This document shows, in pieces, positions 15,563 to 24,133 of a stretch of 64,000 nt of DNA (position 1 is the first letter of the stretch; each line of letters starts with the position of its first letter). Both the position numbers and the translations under genes were made by a program. The notes beneath the pieces were generated by a model. The model did no database searches, was not told the origin of the DNA, and saw only the letters and a list, made by a program, of their open reading frames with translations. This DNA is from Shewanella electrica (GTDB lineage Bacteria > Pseudomonadota > Gammaproteobacteria > Enterobacterales > Shewanellaceae), in contig NZ_JAKOGG010000006.1 in the NCBI RefSeq assembly GCF_022321485.1, positions 124,001 through 188,000 on the forward strand, written 5' to 3'.

Positions 15563-17347
15563 CTAATGGTTGTATAAACGACGTCCCTCGCGCATCACAT
15601 CTAACAGCTCTGGTGCACTCATTTTCTTGCGCAGGCGCTGCGAGTAATCCTCGTTGTAGATGCGGTACTTGCCGTGGCGGTCAATCACGGTGATTTCGTT
15701 TTCTTGGTAGATAGCAAACACGCGGTTATCGCCAACATACAACCAAGTTGAGGCGTCAGGTTGCAGCAGGTGACGGCCAGCACTGTAATCGCTTGGGGCA
15801 TTGGTACAACCGAGCACTTGCGTCATCAGCGTAGGCACAATGCCGTAATGGCTGCTGCGGTAACTGACTTGGCTGCCGCCAGCTTCTGGCCAGTGGATCA
15901 CTAATGGCACTTTCACGTTTTGTGGCGATAGGTTGTGGCGCGCTTCATCTGAGTTACTGGTAAACACTTTGCCGTTAACACCGGTGACGATAATGATGGT
16001 GTTGTTTGGCAGCGCTTCAATCAAACGTTTTAGCTGTTGATCAACAAAGTTAAGTGATTGGCGGTACTGATTGAACAACACTTTTTGCGCTGGTTTTAGG
16101 TCTTTAGCTGACTTAATGGTTTCCACCCCGAGGAAGCCAACTGGCGTGTCGTAATCCTCTGGCGAACGCAAGTTGAGCAGGGCAAACCAATGACCTTGTT
16201 GCTGGCGGCGCCATTGGTTAAAACTGTCGATGTTGCTGATGTCGGCCATCGCACTGCCCATTGATTCGTCGGCTAAGTGCACGTTGAAATCGTTGAAAAT
16301 GGCTTTCGGTTTGGCGCTATTAACGTTGGAGGCCACGCTAAACATGTCGAGTTGGTATTGCTCATTCTTAAGCGTTTGCGTGAGCAATGGTGAGGTGAAA
16401 TCTAGGTCCACCGAATCGATATAACTGCCTTGCAAACTATAAAGGAGCGAGAACATGCCGCTATAGAATTGGTTACCACCGCTAAAATGGTTAGTAAACG
16501 ACATGTTCCTTTGTGAAAATTCGTGGAAGAACGGCATGGTTTGCGCGTCAACCAGATCACTTCTAAAGCTATCAATGGCAACCACTAACACATTCGGGTG
16601 TTGCTGCTGCGGCATTTTGCACTGCAATGGATGCTGCGGGTAGTGCAAACGCTTTTCAAATGGTAGTGATGATAAGCTACTACCGTCGATGCCATGGTTT
16701 TCCATAAAGGTTTTGGCGGTAGCAGGGTAGGAAATTGGATACGCGTCATCAAAGCGGGTAATGGCGGTGACTTCGGCAGCGTCAGCCCAAATGTGGACTA
16801 AATGGCTGCTAATAAAGCACACACTGATAACGGCGACTAACTTATTACCGACATTGCGGCGCTGGATGCGGTCAATGCGTTTCCACAGCGCGTTGGCGAG
16901 CACCAGTTCAATAACTAGCACCACCAGCGGTGTTACAAATATCGACACGCCTTGCAGTAAACTGTTGAGGTCGGCAAAGGCCAAATCAAACGCAAATGGG
17001 CTCATGTGCATGCCATATTCGCGGTAGATCACCGCATCATATAACAGCGCACAAATGCCAATAGTGGCCACAATGGCGGCGTAACCGCGCAAAATGCGCG
17101 AGTAGGGCAGCAGCAAGGTGACGGGGAAGATAAAGACTAAGTAAACAATGAAAGCAAGAAAGCTGAAGTGGCCCAGCGTAGAGATGGCTAAATAGCCCCA
17201 TCCAATAACGCTGTCGGGAAAACCTACGGTACTCAAATAACGCACACCCGCGACCATTGCGAGTAAGCCGTTGAAAAAGGCAAACCAGTGGCCCCAGTTT
17301 ACCAATCTTGATACTTGATCCCTGACGAGTTGCTTTTTACGCTCCAC
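15563..17347 (-). CDS. yejM: Inner-membrane sulfatase-like LPS regulator YejM (PbgA/LapC)
   Basis: DUF3413 protein: five N-terminal membrane helices (about residues 15-190) joined to a periplasmic sulfatase-fold domain. In enterobacteria YejM/PbgA/LapC restrains LapB and so controls LpxC proteolysis and LPS level. The domain start is visible as NVLVVAIDSFRSDLVDAQTMPFF, followed by FTNHFSGGNQFYSGMFSLLY. 594 residues, family length. The start is GTG 17347. The gene order yejM, yejL, ndpA is conserved with E. coli, where the same trio sits together. Confidence 0.92.
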   Translation of the reverse strand: MERKKQLVRDQVSRLVNWGHWFAFFNGLLAMVAGVRYLSTVGFPDSVIGWGYLAISTLGHFSFLAFIVYLVFIFPVTLLLPYSRILRGYAAIVATIGICALLYDAVIYREYGMHMSPFAFDLAFADLNSLLQGVSIFVTPLVVLVIELVLANALWKRIDRIQRRNVGNKLVAVISVCFISSHLVHIWADAAEVTAITRFDDAYPISYPATAKTFMENHGIDGSSLSSLPFEKRLHYPQHPLQCKMPQQQHPNVLVVAIDSFRSDLVDAQTMPFFHEFSQRNMSFTNHFSGGNQFYSGMFSLLYSLQGSYIDSVDLDFTSPLLTQTLKNEQYQLDMFSVASNVNSAKPKAIFNDFNVHLADESMGSAMADISNIDSFNQWRRQQQGHWFALLNLRSPEDYDTPVGFLGVETIKSAKDLKPAQKVLFNQYRQSLNFVDQQLKRLIEALPNNTIIIVTGVNGKVFTSNSDEARHNLSPQNVKVPLVIHWPEAGGSQVSYRSSHYGIVPTLMTQVLGCTNAPSDYSAGRHLLQPDASTWLYVGDNRVFAIYQENEITVIDRHGKYRIYNEDYSQRLRKKMSAPELLDVMREGRRLYNH

Positions 17348-17412
17348 CTTGGATTCCCATCTCTTGCTTTATGTCGATATCTTAATGCGTTGCCAACGAA
17401 AATTGCTATTCG

Positions 17413-17625
17413 TTAACGTAAAGATTGTGTCAGCGCTTTGGCAAATTGCTCCGCTAACTGCGCTTTACTCTCAGGACTCACGCGAGTAGACAACAGATGT
17501 GAAACCGTGTTGCCCAGCGCCATCAGGCTTAAATCGACTGGGGCTTGATGTTTTTCTAACACTGCCAGCAGCTCAGCGATCAGAGCTTCAACTTCAGCGT
17601 TGGTGTATTTAGATTGAAGTGCCAT
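17413..17625 (-). CDS. yejL: DUF1414 protein YejL
   Basis: Small conserved protein of 70 residues, function unknown. It matches YejL in MALQSKYTNAEVEALIAELL and in the block APVDLSLMALGNTVSHLL. The frame opens at a GTG (17640), but alignment to the E. coli protein supports the internal ATG at 17625. It lies just upstream of yejM on the same strand and is divergent from ndpA, the standard arrangement. Confidence 0.9.
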   Translation of the reverse strand: MALQSKYTNAEVEALIAELLAVLEKHQAPVDLSLMALGNTVSHLLSTRVSPESKAQLAEQFAKALTQSLR

Positions 17626-17698
17626 ATTGAAAAATTTCACTCTTTAACGACTTAGCGGCATATAATAGCGGATTTACAACTGACTAGCACTAACGCCC

Positions 17699-18727
17699 AT
17701 GAGTATTCACGTCGAACAAGCCATTATTCACTCAATTATTCAAGATAAAGATGGACAGCTCTCGTGCCGCTTGCGTCCACAACCGCTGCTGAACGGTAAT
17801 GCGGTTGAAGCCATTGTGGCGGAATTACACCAAGTCTACTCAGCCAAAGCGGGCAAAGGCTTTGGTTTTTTCGGAGTTAACGGCAACGACGGTGAAGCCA
17901 ATCCAGCGTTTAAAGAAGCGCTGCGCGATTACACCTTGGGTAAACAAGGCTTTGTTGAGTTTTCCGCGCTAGCGGGCAATCTGCTGCAACAAGAGCTGTC
18001 AAAATACGATTTCAGCCAAGGCGGATTTTTGCTGCTGGCTTGCTACACCTATTTGGCGAGCGATTATCTGTTTGTGGCGCTGCTGAACGCCAAGCCATCA
18101 ATGACCGTACTCGATGATATGGAGCTGAGCCAAAACACGCACTTGGATTTAGCTAATCTGCAGTTGGCAGCGCGTATCGACCTGACCGAATGGCAAGCTG
18201 ATGACGAGTCACGCAAATATATCTCGTTTGTGCGTGGTCGTGCTGGCCGTAAAGTGGCGGACTTCTTCCTCGATTTTATGGGTTGCGTTGAAGGCGTTAA
18301 TCCAAAAATGCAAAGCAAACAGCTGATGCAAGCGGTGGAAGACTTTGTTGCTGAAAGCGACATGACTAAAGAGGAACGCCAAACGTGTCGCGATCGCGTA
18401 TTTGAATACTGCACTGAGCAAGTCGATAGCGGCAGCGAAGTGATGCTAAAAGATTTGGCTGACGAATTGGCCGAGTCCGGTATGGATTCATTTTACGATT
18501 TTGCTGCCGGTGGTGAATATGCGTTGGAAGAGGAGTTTCCTGCCGATAAATCTACCTTGCGCCAGCTGAAAAAGTTTTCAGGCACTGGCGGCGGTGTGTC
18601 ACTCAGTTTCGACAGCAGCCATTTAGGTGAGCGGGTGATTTATGATCCGGTGTCGGACACCATTATGATTAAAGGCGTGCCTGCCAACTTGAAAGATCAA
18701 CTGGATCGCCGCCTGAAAGGTGACTAA
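17699..18727 (+). CDS. ndpA: Nucleoid-associated protein NdpA (YejK)
   Basis: 37-kDa nucleoid-associated protein YejK/NdpA, 342 residues, normal length. Recognisable parts are the N-terminal [10 protein letters not shown], the central [21 protein letters not shown], the conserved [20 protein letters not shown] and the C-terminal [19 protein letters not shown]. It binds DNA as part of the nucleoid. It diverges from yejL across 73 bases, which must hold both promoters. A strong terminator follows at 18745-18777. Confidence 0.94.
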   Translation: MSIHVEQAIIHSIIQDKDGQLSCRLRPQPLLNGNAVEAIVAELHQVYSAKAGKGFGFFGVNGNDGEANPAFKEALRDYTLGKQGFVEFSALAGNLLQQELSKYDFSQGGFLLLACYTYLASDYLFVALLNAKPSMTVLDDMELSQNTHLDLANLQLAARIDLTEWQADDESRKYISFVRGRAGRKVADFFLDFMGCVEGVNPKMQSKQLMQAVEDFVAESDMTKEERQTCRDRVFEYCTEQVDSGSEVMLKDLADELAESGMDSFYDFAAGGEYALEEEFPADKSTLRQLKKFSGTGGGVSLSFDSSHLGERVIYDPVSDTIMIKGVPANLKDQLDRRLKGD

Positions 18728-18744
18728 CCGAGTTGCCTGAAGCT

Positions 18745-18777
18745 AAAAATAAAGCGCCGATTTGGCGCTTTATTTTT
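18745..18777 (+). terminator. Bidirectional terminator between ndpA and dihydroorotase gene
   Basis: AAATAAAGCGCC, loop GATTT, GGCGCTTTATTT followed by more T. The stem is at least 12 bp and perfect, with A/T flanks on both sides, between two convergent genes. Confidence 0.93.
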
Positions 18778-18793
18778 CTTGAGGTGTTAGCAA

Positions 18794-20143
18794 TTAACGG
18801 CGGTTGAACTGCAAACGTTCACCCAAGCTGTTATCAATAAACTTGCTGCCGTCAAACACGTGTTTACCGTTCACCCAAGTACCGGCGATGCTCGCCTTGA
18901 ATTGGTGACCATCAAATGGTGACCAACCACAGTGGTAACGGATGTTTTCTTTGGTGACGTTAAACGGCGTGTTTAAGTCAACCAATGCTAGGTCGGCAAT
19001 GTAACCTTCGCGCAGATAACCACGGTCTTTCAGCTCAAAGCGTTCCGCTACGGCGTGACTGGTCTTTTGCACAATTTTCTCTAGGGAGAAAATGCCTTGG
19101 GCGTGCAGGTCGAACAGGCTCAGTAGGGCGTGTTGCACTAATGGCAAGCCGGATGGCGCTTTAAAATAGCTGTCGGCGTGTTTCTCGTCCCATGTGTGTG
19201 GCGCGTGGTCGGTCGCAATAATGTCGATAACATCATTATTCACCGCTTGTTGAATCGCCAATTGGTCGGCACGCGTTTTCACGGCTGGGTTACATTTGAT
19301 CAAGCTACCCAGTCGCTCGTAGTCGCTGTCGTTGAAATACAAGTGATGTACACACGCTTCGGCGGTGATGTTGGCACCTTTCAGGTCCGCCAGTTTTTTA
19401 CCTGCTTGGAACAGATACAGTTCATCAGCAGTGGTTAAGTGCAGAATGTGCAGACGAGATTTGTGTTTAATGGCTAATTCGGCTGCCATTTTAGACGATT
19501 TTAAGCAAGCTTCGCGGGAGCGGATTTCGCCGTGCAGCGACATTGGCACGTTATCGCCGTATTTTTCACGCATAGCGGCTTCGTTAATGGCGATCATTGG
19601 TGTGTCTTCGCAGTGGGTGGCAATCACTACTGGAGAGTTGGCGAAGATTGCGTCTAATGTATCTGGGTTATCCACCAACATGTTGCCGGTAGACGCGCCC
19701 ATAAAGATTTTTACACCACAAGCTTGGTTCGGATCTAAGCGTTTAATCTCTTCCAAGTTGTCGTTGGTTGCGCCTAGGTAAAAAGCAAAGTTAGCTAAAG
19801 AACTTTGCGAGGCGCGGGTATATTTGTCTTCTAATGCCTGCAAGTTGGTGGTTTGCGGGTTAACGTTGGGCATCTCCATAAAGCTGGTGATACCGCCTGC
19901 AACCGCGGCACGAGACTCGCTAGCAATGGTGCCTTTATTAGGAAAGCCAGGCTCACGAAAATGCACTTGGTCGTCAATCATGCCGGGCATTAAGTATTTG
20001 CCGCTGGCATCAACCACTTTCGCATCCGCTGGGGCGCTGATGCTAGTTGCGATTTTGGCGATACGTCCATTTTCAATCAGTAGGTCTTGGGTACTGATGG
20101 TGCCTTCGTTCACCACTTGAGCATTTGTGATTAGGGTTTTCAT
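18794..20143 (-). CDS. pyrC: Dihydroorotase (COG0044 type)
   Basis: Cyclic amidohydrolase, probably dihydroorotase of pyrimidine synthesis (carbamoyl-aspartate to dihydroorotate). 449 residues, so the long class rather than the 348-residue E. coli PyrC. Metal-site motifs: MIDDQVHFREPG, where Gln replaces the first His of the usual HxH as in a known subgroup; the carboxylated Lys in CGVKIFMGASTG; THCED; LHILHLTT; and ATDHAPH. The loop TGNMLVD also fits. Allantoinase is the main alternative, but no purine degradation genes are nearby. The pyrC symbol follows common use. Confidence 0.83.
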   Translation of the reverse strand: MKTLITNAQVVNEGTISTQDLLIENGRIAKIATSISAPADAKVVDASGKYLMPGMIDDQVHFREPGFPNKGTIASESRAAVAGGITSFMEMPNVNPQTTNLQALEDKYTRASQSSLANFAFYLGATNDNLEEIKRLDPNQACGVKIFMGASTGNMLVDNPDTLDAIFANSPVVIATHCEDTPMIAINEAAMREKYGDNVPMSLHGEIRSREACLKSSKMAAELAIKHKSRLHILHLTTADELYLFQAGKKLADLKGANITAEACVHHLYFNDSDYERLGSLIKCNPAVKTRADQLAIQQAVNNDVIDIIATDHAPHTWDEKHADSYFKAPSGLPLVQHALLSLFDLHAQGIFSLEKIVQKTSHAVAERFELKDRGYLREGYIADLALVDLNTPFNVTKENIRYHCGWSPFDGHQFKASIAGTWVNGKHVFDGSKFIDNSLGERLQFNRR

Positions 20144-20336
20144 TAGGGTACCTGTTAAGCATTGATTAGTTAGGCAGTGACATAGGTATAATAACGGAAT
20201 ATAAATGGAATTGCTGTCACAGAAATCATTTGATTAGATAGTGGCTGTCAATCAACACGGCCAGTTTAGCGCACCATTTGCGCTAACATACGGCTATCTT
20301 TTAACGAGTGGACTGTTTCTCTACTCAGGAGTATTA

Positions 20337-21221
20337 ATGCAACTTTTTGTTAAAGATCTTACGGTTATCGATTTTTCATACCTGTGCCCGATCCGTGGCA
20401 TGGTCGGAGAAAGCTGGATTGTTGATGTTTTGCTGGATGGTGGTCTCGATCAGCAAAACATGGTGCTCGATTTCGGCAAAGTTAAAAAGCTGATTAAACA
20501 CGTGATTGATGATGTAGCTGATCATCGGCTGTTGATCCCAACGGCTTGTAGTAAAGTACGTTGGCAACAGCAGAACGAACGCGTGTGGATGGACTTTGAT
20601 AGCAAGCGCGGCAGTATTCATCTGGCGTGTCCTACCGAAGCGTTCGCTTTAGTGCCAGCAGAGATTATCGATTTTGATTCAGTGAATGCGTTCCTACAAA
20701 AAGCTCTGCGGGATGCGCTGCCTGATAATGTGGCCGAAATCAGCCTGACGTTGCGTAACGAAATGTTGGATACGCCGTTTTATCATTACAGCCACGGTTT
20801 GAAAAAACACGACGGTAATTGCCAGCGTATTGCTCACGGACATCGTAGTCCGATCAAAGTTTTTGAAGACGGTGCCTCTGCGCCAGAGTGGGATAAATAT
20901 TGGGCTGACCGTTGGCATGATATTTACCTCGGTACTGAGGAAGACCTAGTGGCTATCGAGACTATGTCGCTATCGCCACAAACCCGCGCTACCGATGCCA
21001 GCCATTACGGCTTTCATTACCAAGCACCGCAAGGTGACTTTCAGTTAGCCATTGCTAAGGATTGCTGTGAAATAATTCCACACGACACCACCATCGAGTT
21101 ATTGGCAAAATTTATGGCCGATACGTTGGCGGCTAAAGTGCCGGGCAAGCAATTTCGCGTTATGGCGTTTGAAGGCATCGGCAAAGGTGCCATTGCTAAC
21201 GCCCAAGTGGAGCGTAGCTAA
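20337..21221 (+). CDS. 6-pyruvoyl-tetrahydropterin synthase-family protein (QueD-like)
   Basis: T-fold protein of the PTPS/QueD family. The active-site pattern Cys-x4-HGH is seen in NCQRIAHGHRSP. An N-terminal segment carries the other family landmark, MVLDFGKVKKLIKHVIDD, and the whole reads like two linked T-fold parts in 294 residues, about twice the size of QueD. The family makes pterins or the queuosine precursor 6-carboxy-tetrahydropterin; the reaction of this long form is not known to me. The frame opens at 20241, but AGGAG before the ATG at 20337 fixes the start. It is followed after 29 bases by the M23 peptidase gene. Confidence 0.78.
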   Translation: MQLFVKDLTVIDFSYLCPIRGMVGESWIVDVLLDGGLDQQNMVLDFGKVKKLIKHVIDDVADHRLLIPTACSKVRWQQQNERVWMDFDSKRGSIHLACPTEAFALVPAEIIDFDSVNAFLQKALRDALPDNVAEISLTLRNEMLDTPFYHYSHGLKKHDGNCQRIAHGHRSPIKVFEDGASAPEWDKYWADRWHDIYLGTEEDLVAIETMSLSPQTRATDASHYGFHYQAPQGDFQLAIAKDCCEIIPHDTTIELLAKFMADTLAAKVPGKQFRVMAFEGIGKGAIANAQVERS

Positions 21222-21250
21222 TTATTTATTCGCGTAAGGAGTCGCACAGT

Positions 21251-22108
21251 TTGAAATTTGTTAGCAGCAAAATCGCGTTACTCAGTTGTTTGCTCGTTGC
21301 GCCATTGATGGCGGCACAACCTCACTCGACCAGTCGCACCAGCTTGGAAGGCAAAATGGCGCAGGGCGCGTTAGTACGTGGTACGACCGAACCCGGCAGC
21401 GAAATTAGCTTGGATGGTAAACCGCTGCGGGTGAATAAAGCCGGGCAATTTGCGTTCGGGTTCGAGCGCGATGCGACGCCTGAGCATCAATTGGCTATTC
21501 GCTATCCCGATGGTAATACTGAAGAACTCAGCTTAAAGGTGACAGCACAGGATTACCGCATCTCACGTCTGACAGGCATTAGCAAAAAGATCATGGAGCC
21601 CAATCCAGATGATGTGGCGCGCGCCAAGCAAGATTCGCAGATGGTACGTGAAGCGCGTGATACCGATAGCGACCTTAACGCCTTTGCTGGCAAGTTTATC
21701 TGGCCGGTGACCGGCCGTATTTCTGGCGTTTATGGCAGTCAACGGGTTTACAACGGCGTTGCGGGTAATCCGCATTACGGCGTAGATATTGCGCGGCCAA
21801 CTGGCACGGTAGTTGTGGCACCAGCAGATGGTGTGATTACCTTGGCGGTGCCTGATATGTTTTATTCTGGCGGGACGATGATCATCGACCACGGTTTGGG
21901 TGTGAGTTCATCATTCCTGCACCTTAGTAAGTTGTATGTAACGCCGGGCACTAAGGTAAAGCAGGGGCAAAAAGTGGCGGAGATTGGCGCGACCGGGCGT
22001 GTTACCGGCCCACATTTGGATTGGCGCCTCAACTGGTACCAGATGCGACTCGATCCGCAAACAGTCGTTCCGGCGATGTCCAGCGTATTACCGAAGAAGA
22101 CTCAATAA
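21251..22108 (+). CDS. M23 (LytM-like) peptidase, secreted
   Basis: 285 residues: a signal peptide (MKFVSSKIALLSCLLVAPLMAA), an N-terminal beta domain (about 30-100), and a C-terminal LytM domain. Zinc-site blocks are NPHYGVDIARPTG (first His and Asp) and TGRVTGPHLDWRLNW. The final motif is HLD instead of the common HxH, as in one gammaproteobacterial subgroup. It likely cuts peptidoglycan cross-links or regulates amidases. The start is TTG 21251 with AAGGAG at 21236-21241. It is probably co-transcribed with the PTPS gene. Confidence 0.88.
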   Translation: MKFVSSKIALLSCLLVAPLMAAQPHSTSRTSLEGKMAQGALVRGTTEPGSEISLDGKPLRVNKAGQFAFGFERDATPEHQLAIRYPDGNTEELSLKVTAQDYRISRLTGISKKIMEPNPDDVARAKQDSQMVREARDTDSDLNAFAGKFIWPVTGRISGVYGSQRVYNGVAGNPHYGVDIARPTGTVVVAPADGVITLAVPDMFYSGGTMIIDHGLGVSSSFLHLSKLYVTPGTKVKQGQKVAEIGATGRVTGPHLDWRLNWYQMRLDPQTVVPAMSSVLPKKTQ

Positions 22109-22304
22109 GTTAGCTGTTCAGCTTAGTGTGAAATCCTTGCCACTGATCGGTAAAAAATGCTTACCAGTCAGTTGGTAGGGATTATATTTGTAGATTGTAA
22201 ATAATCTAACATTCTGAAATTTAAAAACATTATTTTCTCTGCTCTGTTTGGCACGTAACTGGCATTTGTTTTCGCAACTAATAAAAATCTGTTGTGGAGG
22301 AGTT

Positions 22305-22496
22305 ATGCTTGGATGGAGTCTGTTTGTTAGCACCGTGTTCTTACTGATCACCCCCGCTGTATCTGGCTTTGATTCTCAAACTCAACATCTCGGGATCTCA
22401 CCTGACTTTGTACTGGCGCTACTTGGGTTGGCTTACGCCACGCATGTAGTGGTTAAAATGGTGCAAAAATTACAGGATAAAGCCCTATGCCGTTAA
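22305..22496 (+). CDS. Small two-helix membrane protein
   Basis: 63 residues with two hydrophobic helices (LFVSTVFLLITPAVSG and FVLALLGLAYATHVVVKM). A strong GGAGGAG ribosome site precedes the ATG at 22305, so expression is likely. It overlaps the start of the phosphatase-kinase gene by 10 bases, which suggests translational coupling. No family is recognised. A working guess is an accessory subunit or small regulator of the next protein. Confidence 0.65.
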   Translation: MLGWSLFVSTVFLLITPAVSGFDSQTQHLGISPDFVLALLGLAYATHVVVKMVQKLQDKALCR

Positions 22497-24127
22497 TCGT
22501 AACCTATGCCTTGGTAGCGCTGGCAGCGTTAGTGCTTGGCTATTGGTTACCATTGGCGTTTGCATGGTTGTGGCCGCTGCTGTTGTGGTTAAGTGTTTCT
22601 TTTGCGCTAGTTGCGGCGGCTTATGTGCTGCACCGCCCAGCGATTTTCCGCAAGAACAGTAATGGCCGTGTTGGTCCAGTGATGCGTTGGGTGCTGTTTC
22701 CGTTTCTGTTGGTGATGACGCTATATAACAATCTGGCACGCCGTTTTGATGCGGTGCCAGCGATTAGCGAAGTTACTCCGGATCTGTTTCTCGGCAGTCG
22801 GCTTATTTACAGCGATTTGGATGACCTGAAACAACGTGGTATTAGCGCAATTTTGGACGTTACTGCGGAGTTTGATGCCATTCCGGCGGCAATGCTTGAA
22901 GAAGCGGGTATCAACTACCTTAATGTGCCCGTGCTCGATCATGACGTGCCCACCACCGCAGCGTTGCGGCGGGCGTTACAGTGGATGTCACGCCAACAAC
23001 GTCTTGGCCGTAAAACCTTAGTACATTGTGCGCTTGGGCGTGGCCGCTCAGTATTGATGGTAGCCGCGTGGTTACTGACCCAAGATACAGAGGTGACATT
23101 AACCGACGTACTGAAAACCATTAAAAAGCATCGCGACAGCATCAGTTTGAATGCGCGCCAAATTAAGTTATTGCAAACACTGTGGCACTCAAACGAGTTT
23201 GCCGCCAAGCAGCGCTTATGGCTGATTGTGAATCCAGTCAGCGGCGGTGGTAAATGGCCGCAGCATCGTGAACTTATCGAACAACGACTGAACGAATTTT
23301 ATGATGTCAGCGTATTGGAAAGTTCGCCGGAGATGTCCGCCCGGCGCTTAGCGCAGCGTGCGTTGCAAGAGGGCGCCGATGTACTGGTGGCCGGTGGTGG
23401 CGATGGTACGGTGACGGAAGTTGCCTCAGTGTTGGTAGGCACCGATTTACCGCTGGGGATTTTGCCGTTGGGTACCACCAATGCGCTCAGCCACGTACTG
23501 TGGGGCATTAGTGCTAAACTCGATCCGATAAATTCAGCGCTGGATAACATTCTCAACGGTGAACAACGGCGCATTGATACCGCTAAATGTAACGGTAAGA
23601 CCACCTTGTTGTTGGTCGGTGTTGGTTTTGAAGCGCAGATGATTAAAGAAGCGGACCGCGAACAGAAGAACCAACATGGCGAGATGGCTTACTTACAAGG
23701 GTTTTGGAACTCCATCAGCCAAAATAAAGTGCTGCGGCTAAAGGTGCGTGCTGATAGCGGCAAATCTATGTACCTCAACACGGGATCGCTGACGGTAGCT
23801 AACGGCGCGCCCAATACCACCTTGCTGGCCCAAGGGGCAGGTTATACCGATCTGCGTGAAGGCTTGCTAGATGTGACGTGGTTGACGCCACATGAGGACA
23901 CAGAGTGGGGCAAGAGGTTGTTTACCTTAGCGGAGCTAGCGCTCAATGGCCTGACGGGAACCGGCTTAGACATTCACGCCCACCATATAAAAGTTAAGCG
24001 ACTGCGAATAAAGGCATCGCAGCCGCTTGATTATGTCATTGACGGTGAAACTGAACGTGCGAGAAAACTGGATATCAAAGTGCGACCAGCATCGCTCAAT
24101 GTGTTATTGCCGCCAAGTAAAGGTTAG
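22487..24127 (+). CDS. Fusion: dual-specificity phosphatase domain plus lipid/diacylglycerol kinase domain
   Basis: 546 residues in three parts. Residues 1-85 are hydrophobic, with about three membrane helices. Residues about 90-230 form a dual-specificity phosphatase domain with the active-site loop VHCALGRGRS (HCx5R) and an upstream Asp in VLDHDVP. Residues about 245-546 form a DAGK/YegS-type kinase with RLWLIVNPVSGGGK, VLVAGGGDGTVTEVA and LPLGTTNALS. A membrane-anchored enzyme that both kinases and phosphatases lipid-like substrates is suggested, but the substrate is unknown. The fusion occurs elsewhere in marine gammaproteobacteria as far as I recall. Its stop is 6 bases from the convergent regulator gene. 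Confidence 0.85.
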   Translation: MPLIVTYALVALAALVLGYWLPLAFAWLWPLLLWLSVSFALVAAAYVLHRPAIFRKNSNGRVGPVMRWVLFPFLLVMTLYNNLARRFDAVPAISEVTPDLFLGSRLIYSDLDDLKQRGISAILDVTAEFDAIPAAMLEEAGINYLNVPVLDHDVPTTAALRRALQWMSRQQRLGRKTLVHCALGRGRSVLMVAAWLLTQDTEVTLTDVLKTIKKHRDSISLNARQIKLLQTLWHSNEFAAKQRLWLIVNPVSGGGKWPQHRELIEQRLNEFYDVSVLESSPEMSARRLAQRALQEGADVLVAGGGDGTVTEVASVLVGTDLPLGILPLGTTNALSHVLWGISAKLDPINSALDNILNGEQRRIDTAKCNGKTTLLLVGVGFEAQMIKEADREQKNQHGEMAYLQGFWNSISQNKVLRLKVRADSGKSMYLNTGSLTVANGAPNTTLLAQGAGYTDLREGLLDVTWLTPHEDTEWGKRLFTLAELALNGLTGTGLDIHAHHIKVKRLRIKASQPLDYVIDGETERARKLDIKVRPASLNVLLPPSKG

Positions 24128-24133
24128 CAGCCC

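Noticed and set aside
18794-20143. Allantoinase instead of dihydroorotase
   Set aside because: No purine catabolism genes nearby, and the DDQVHFREPG variant fits a known dihydroorotase subgroup; not fully excluded.
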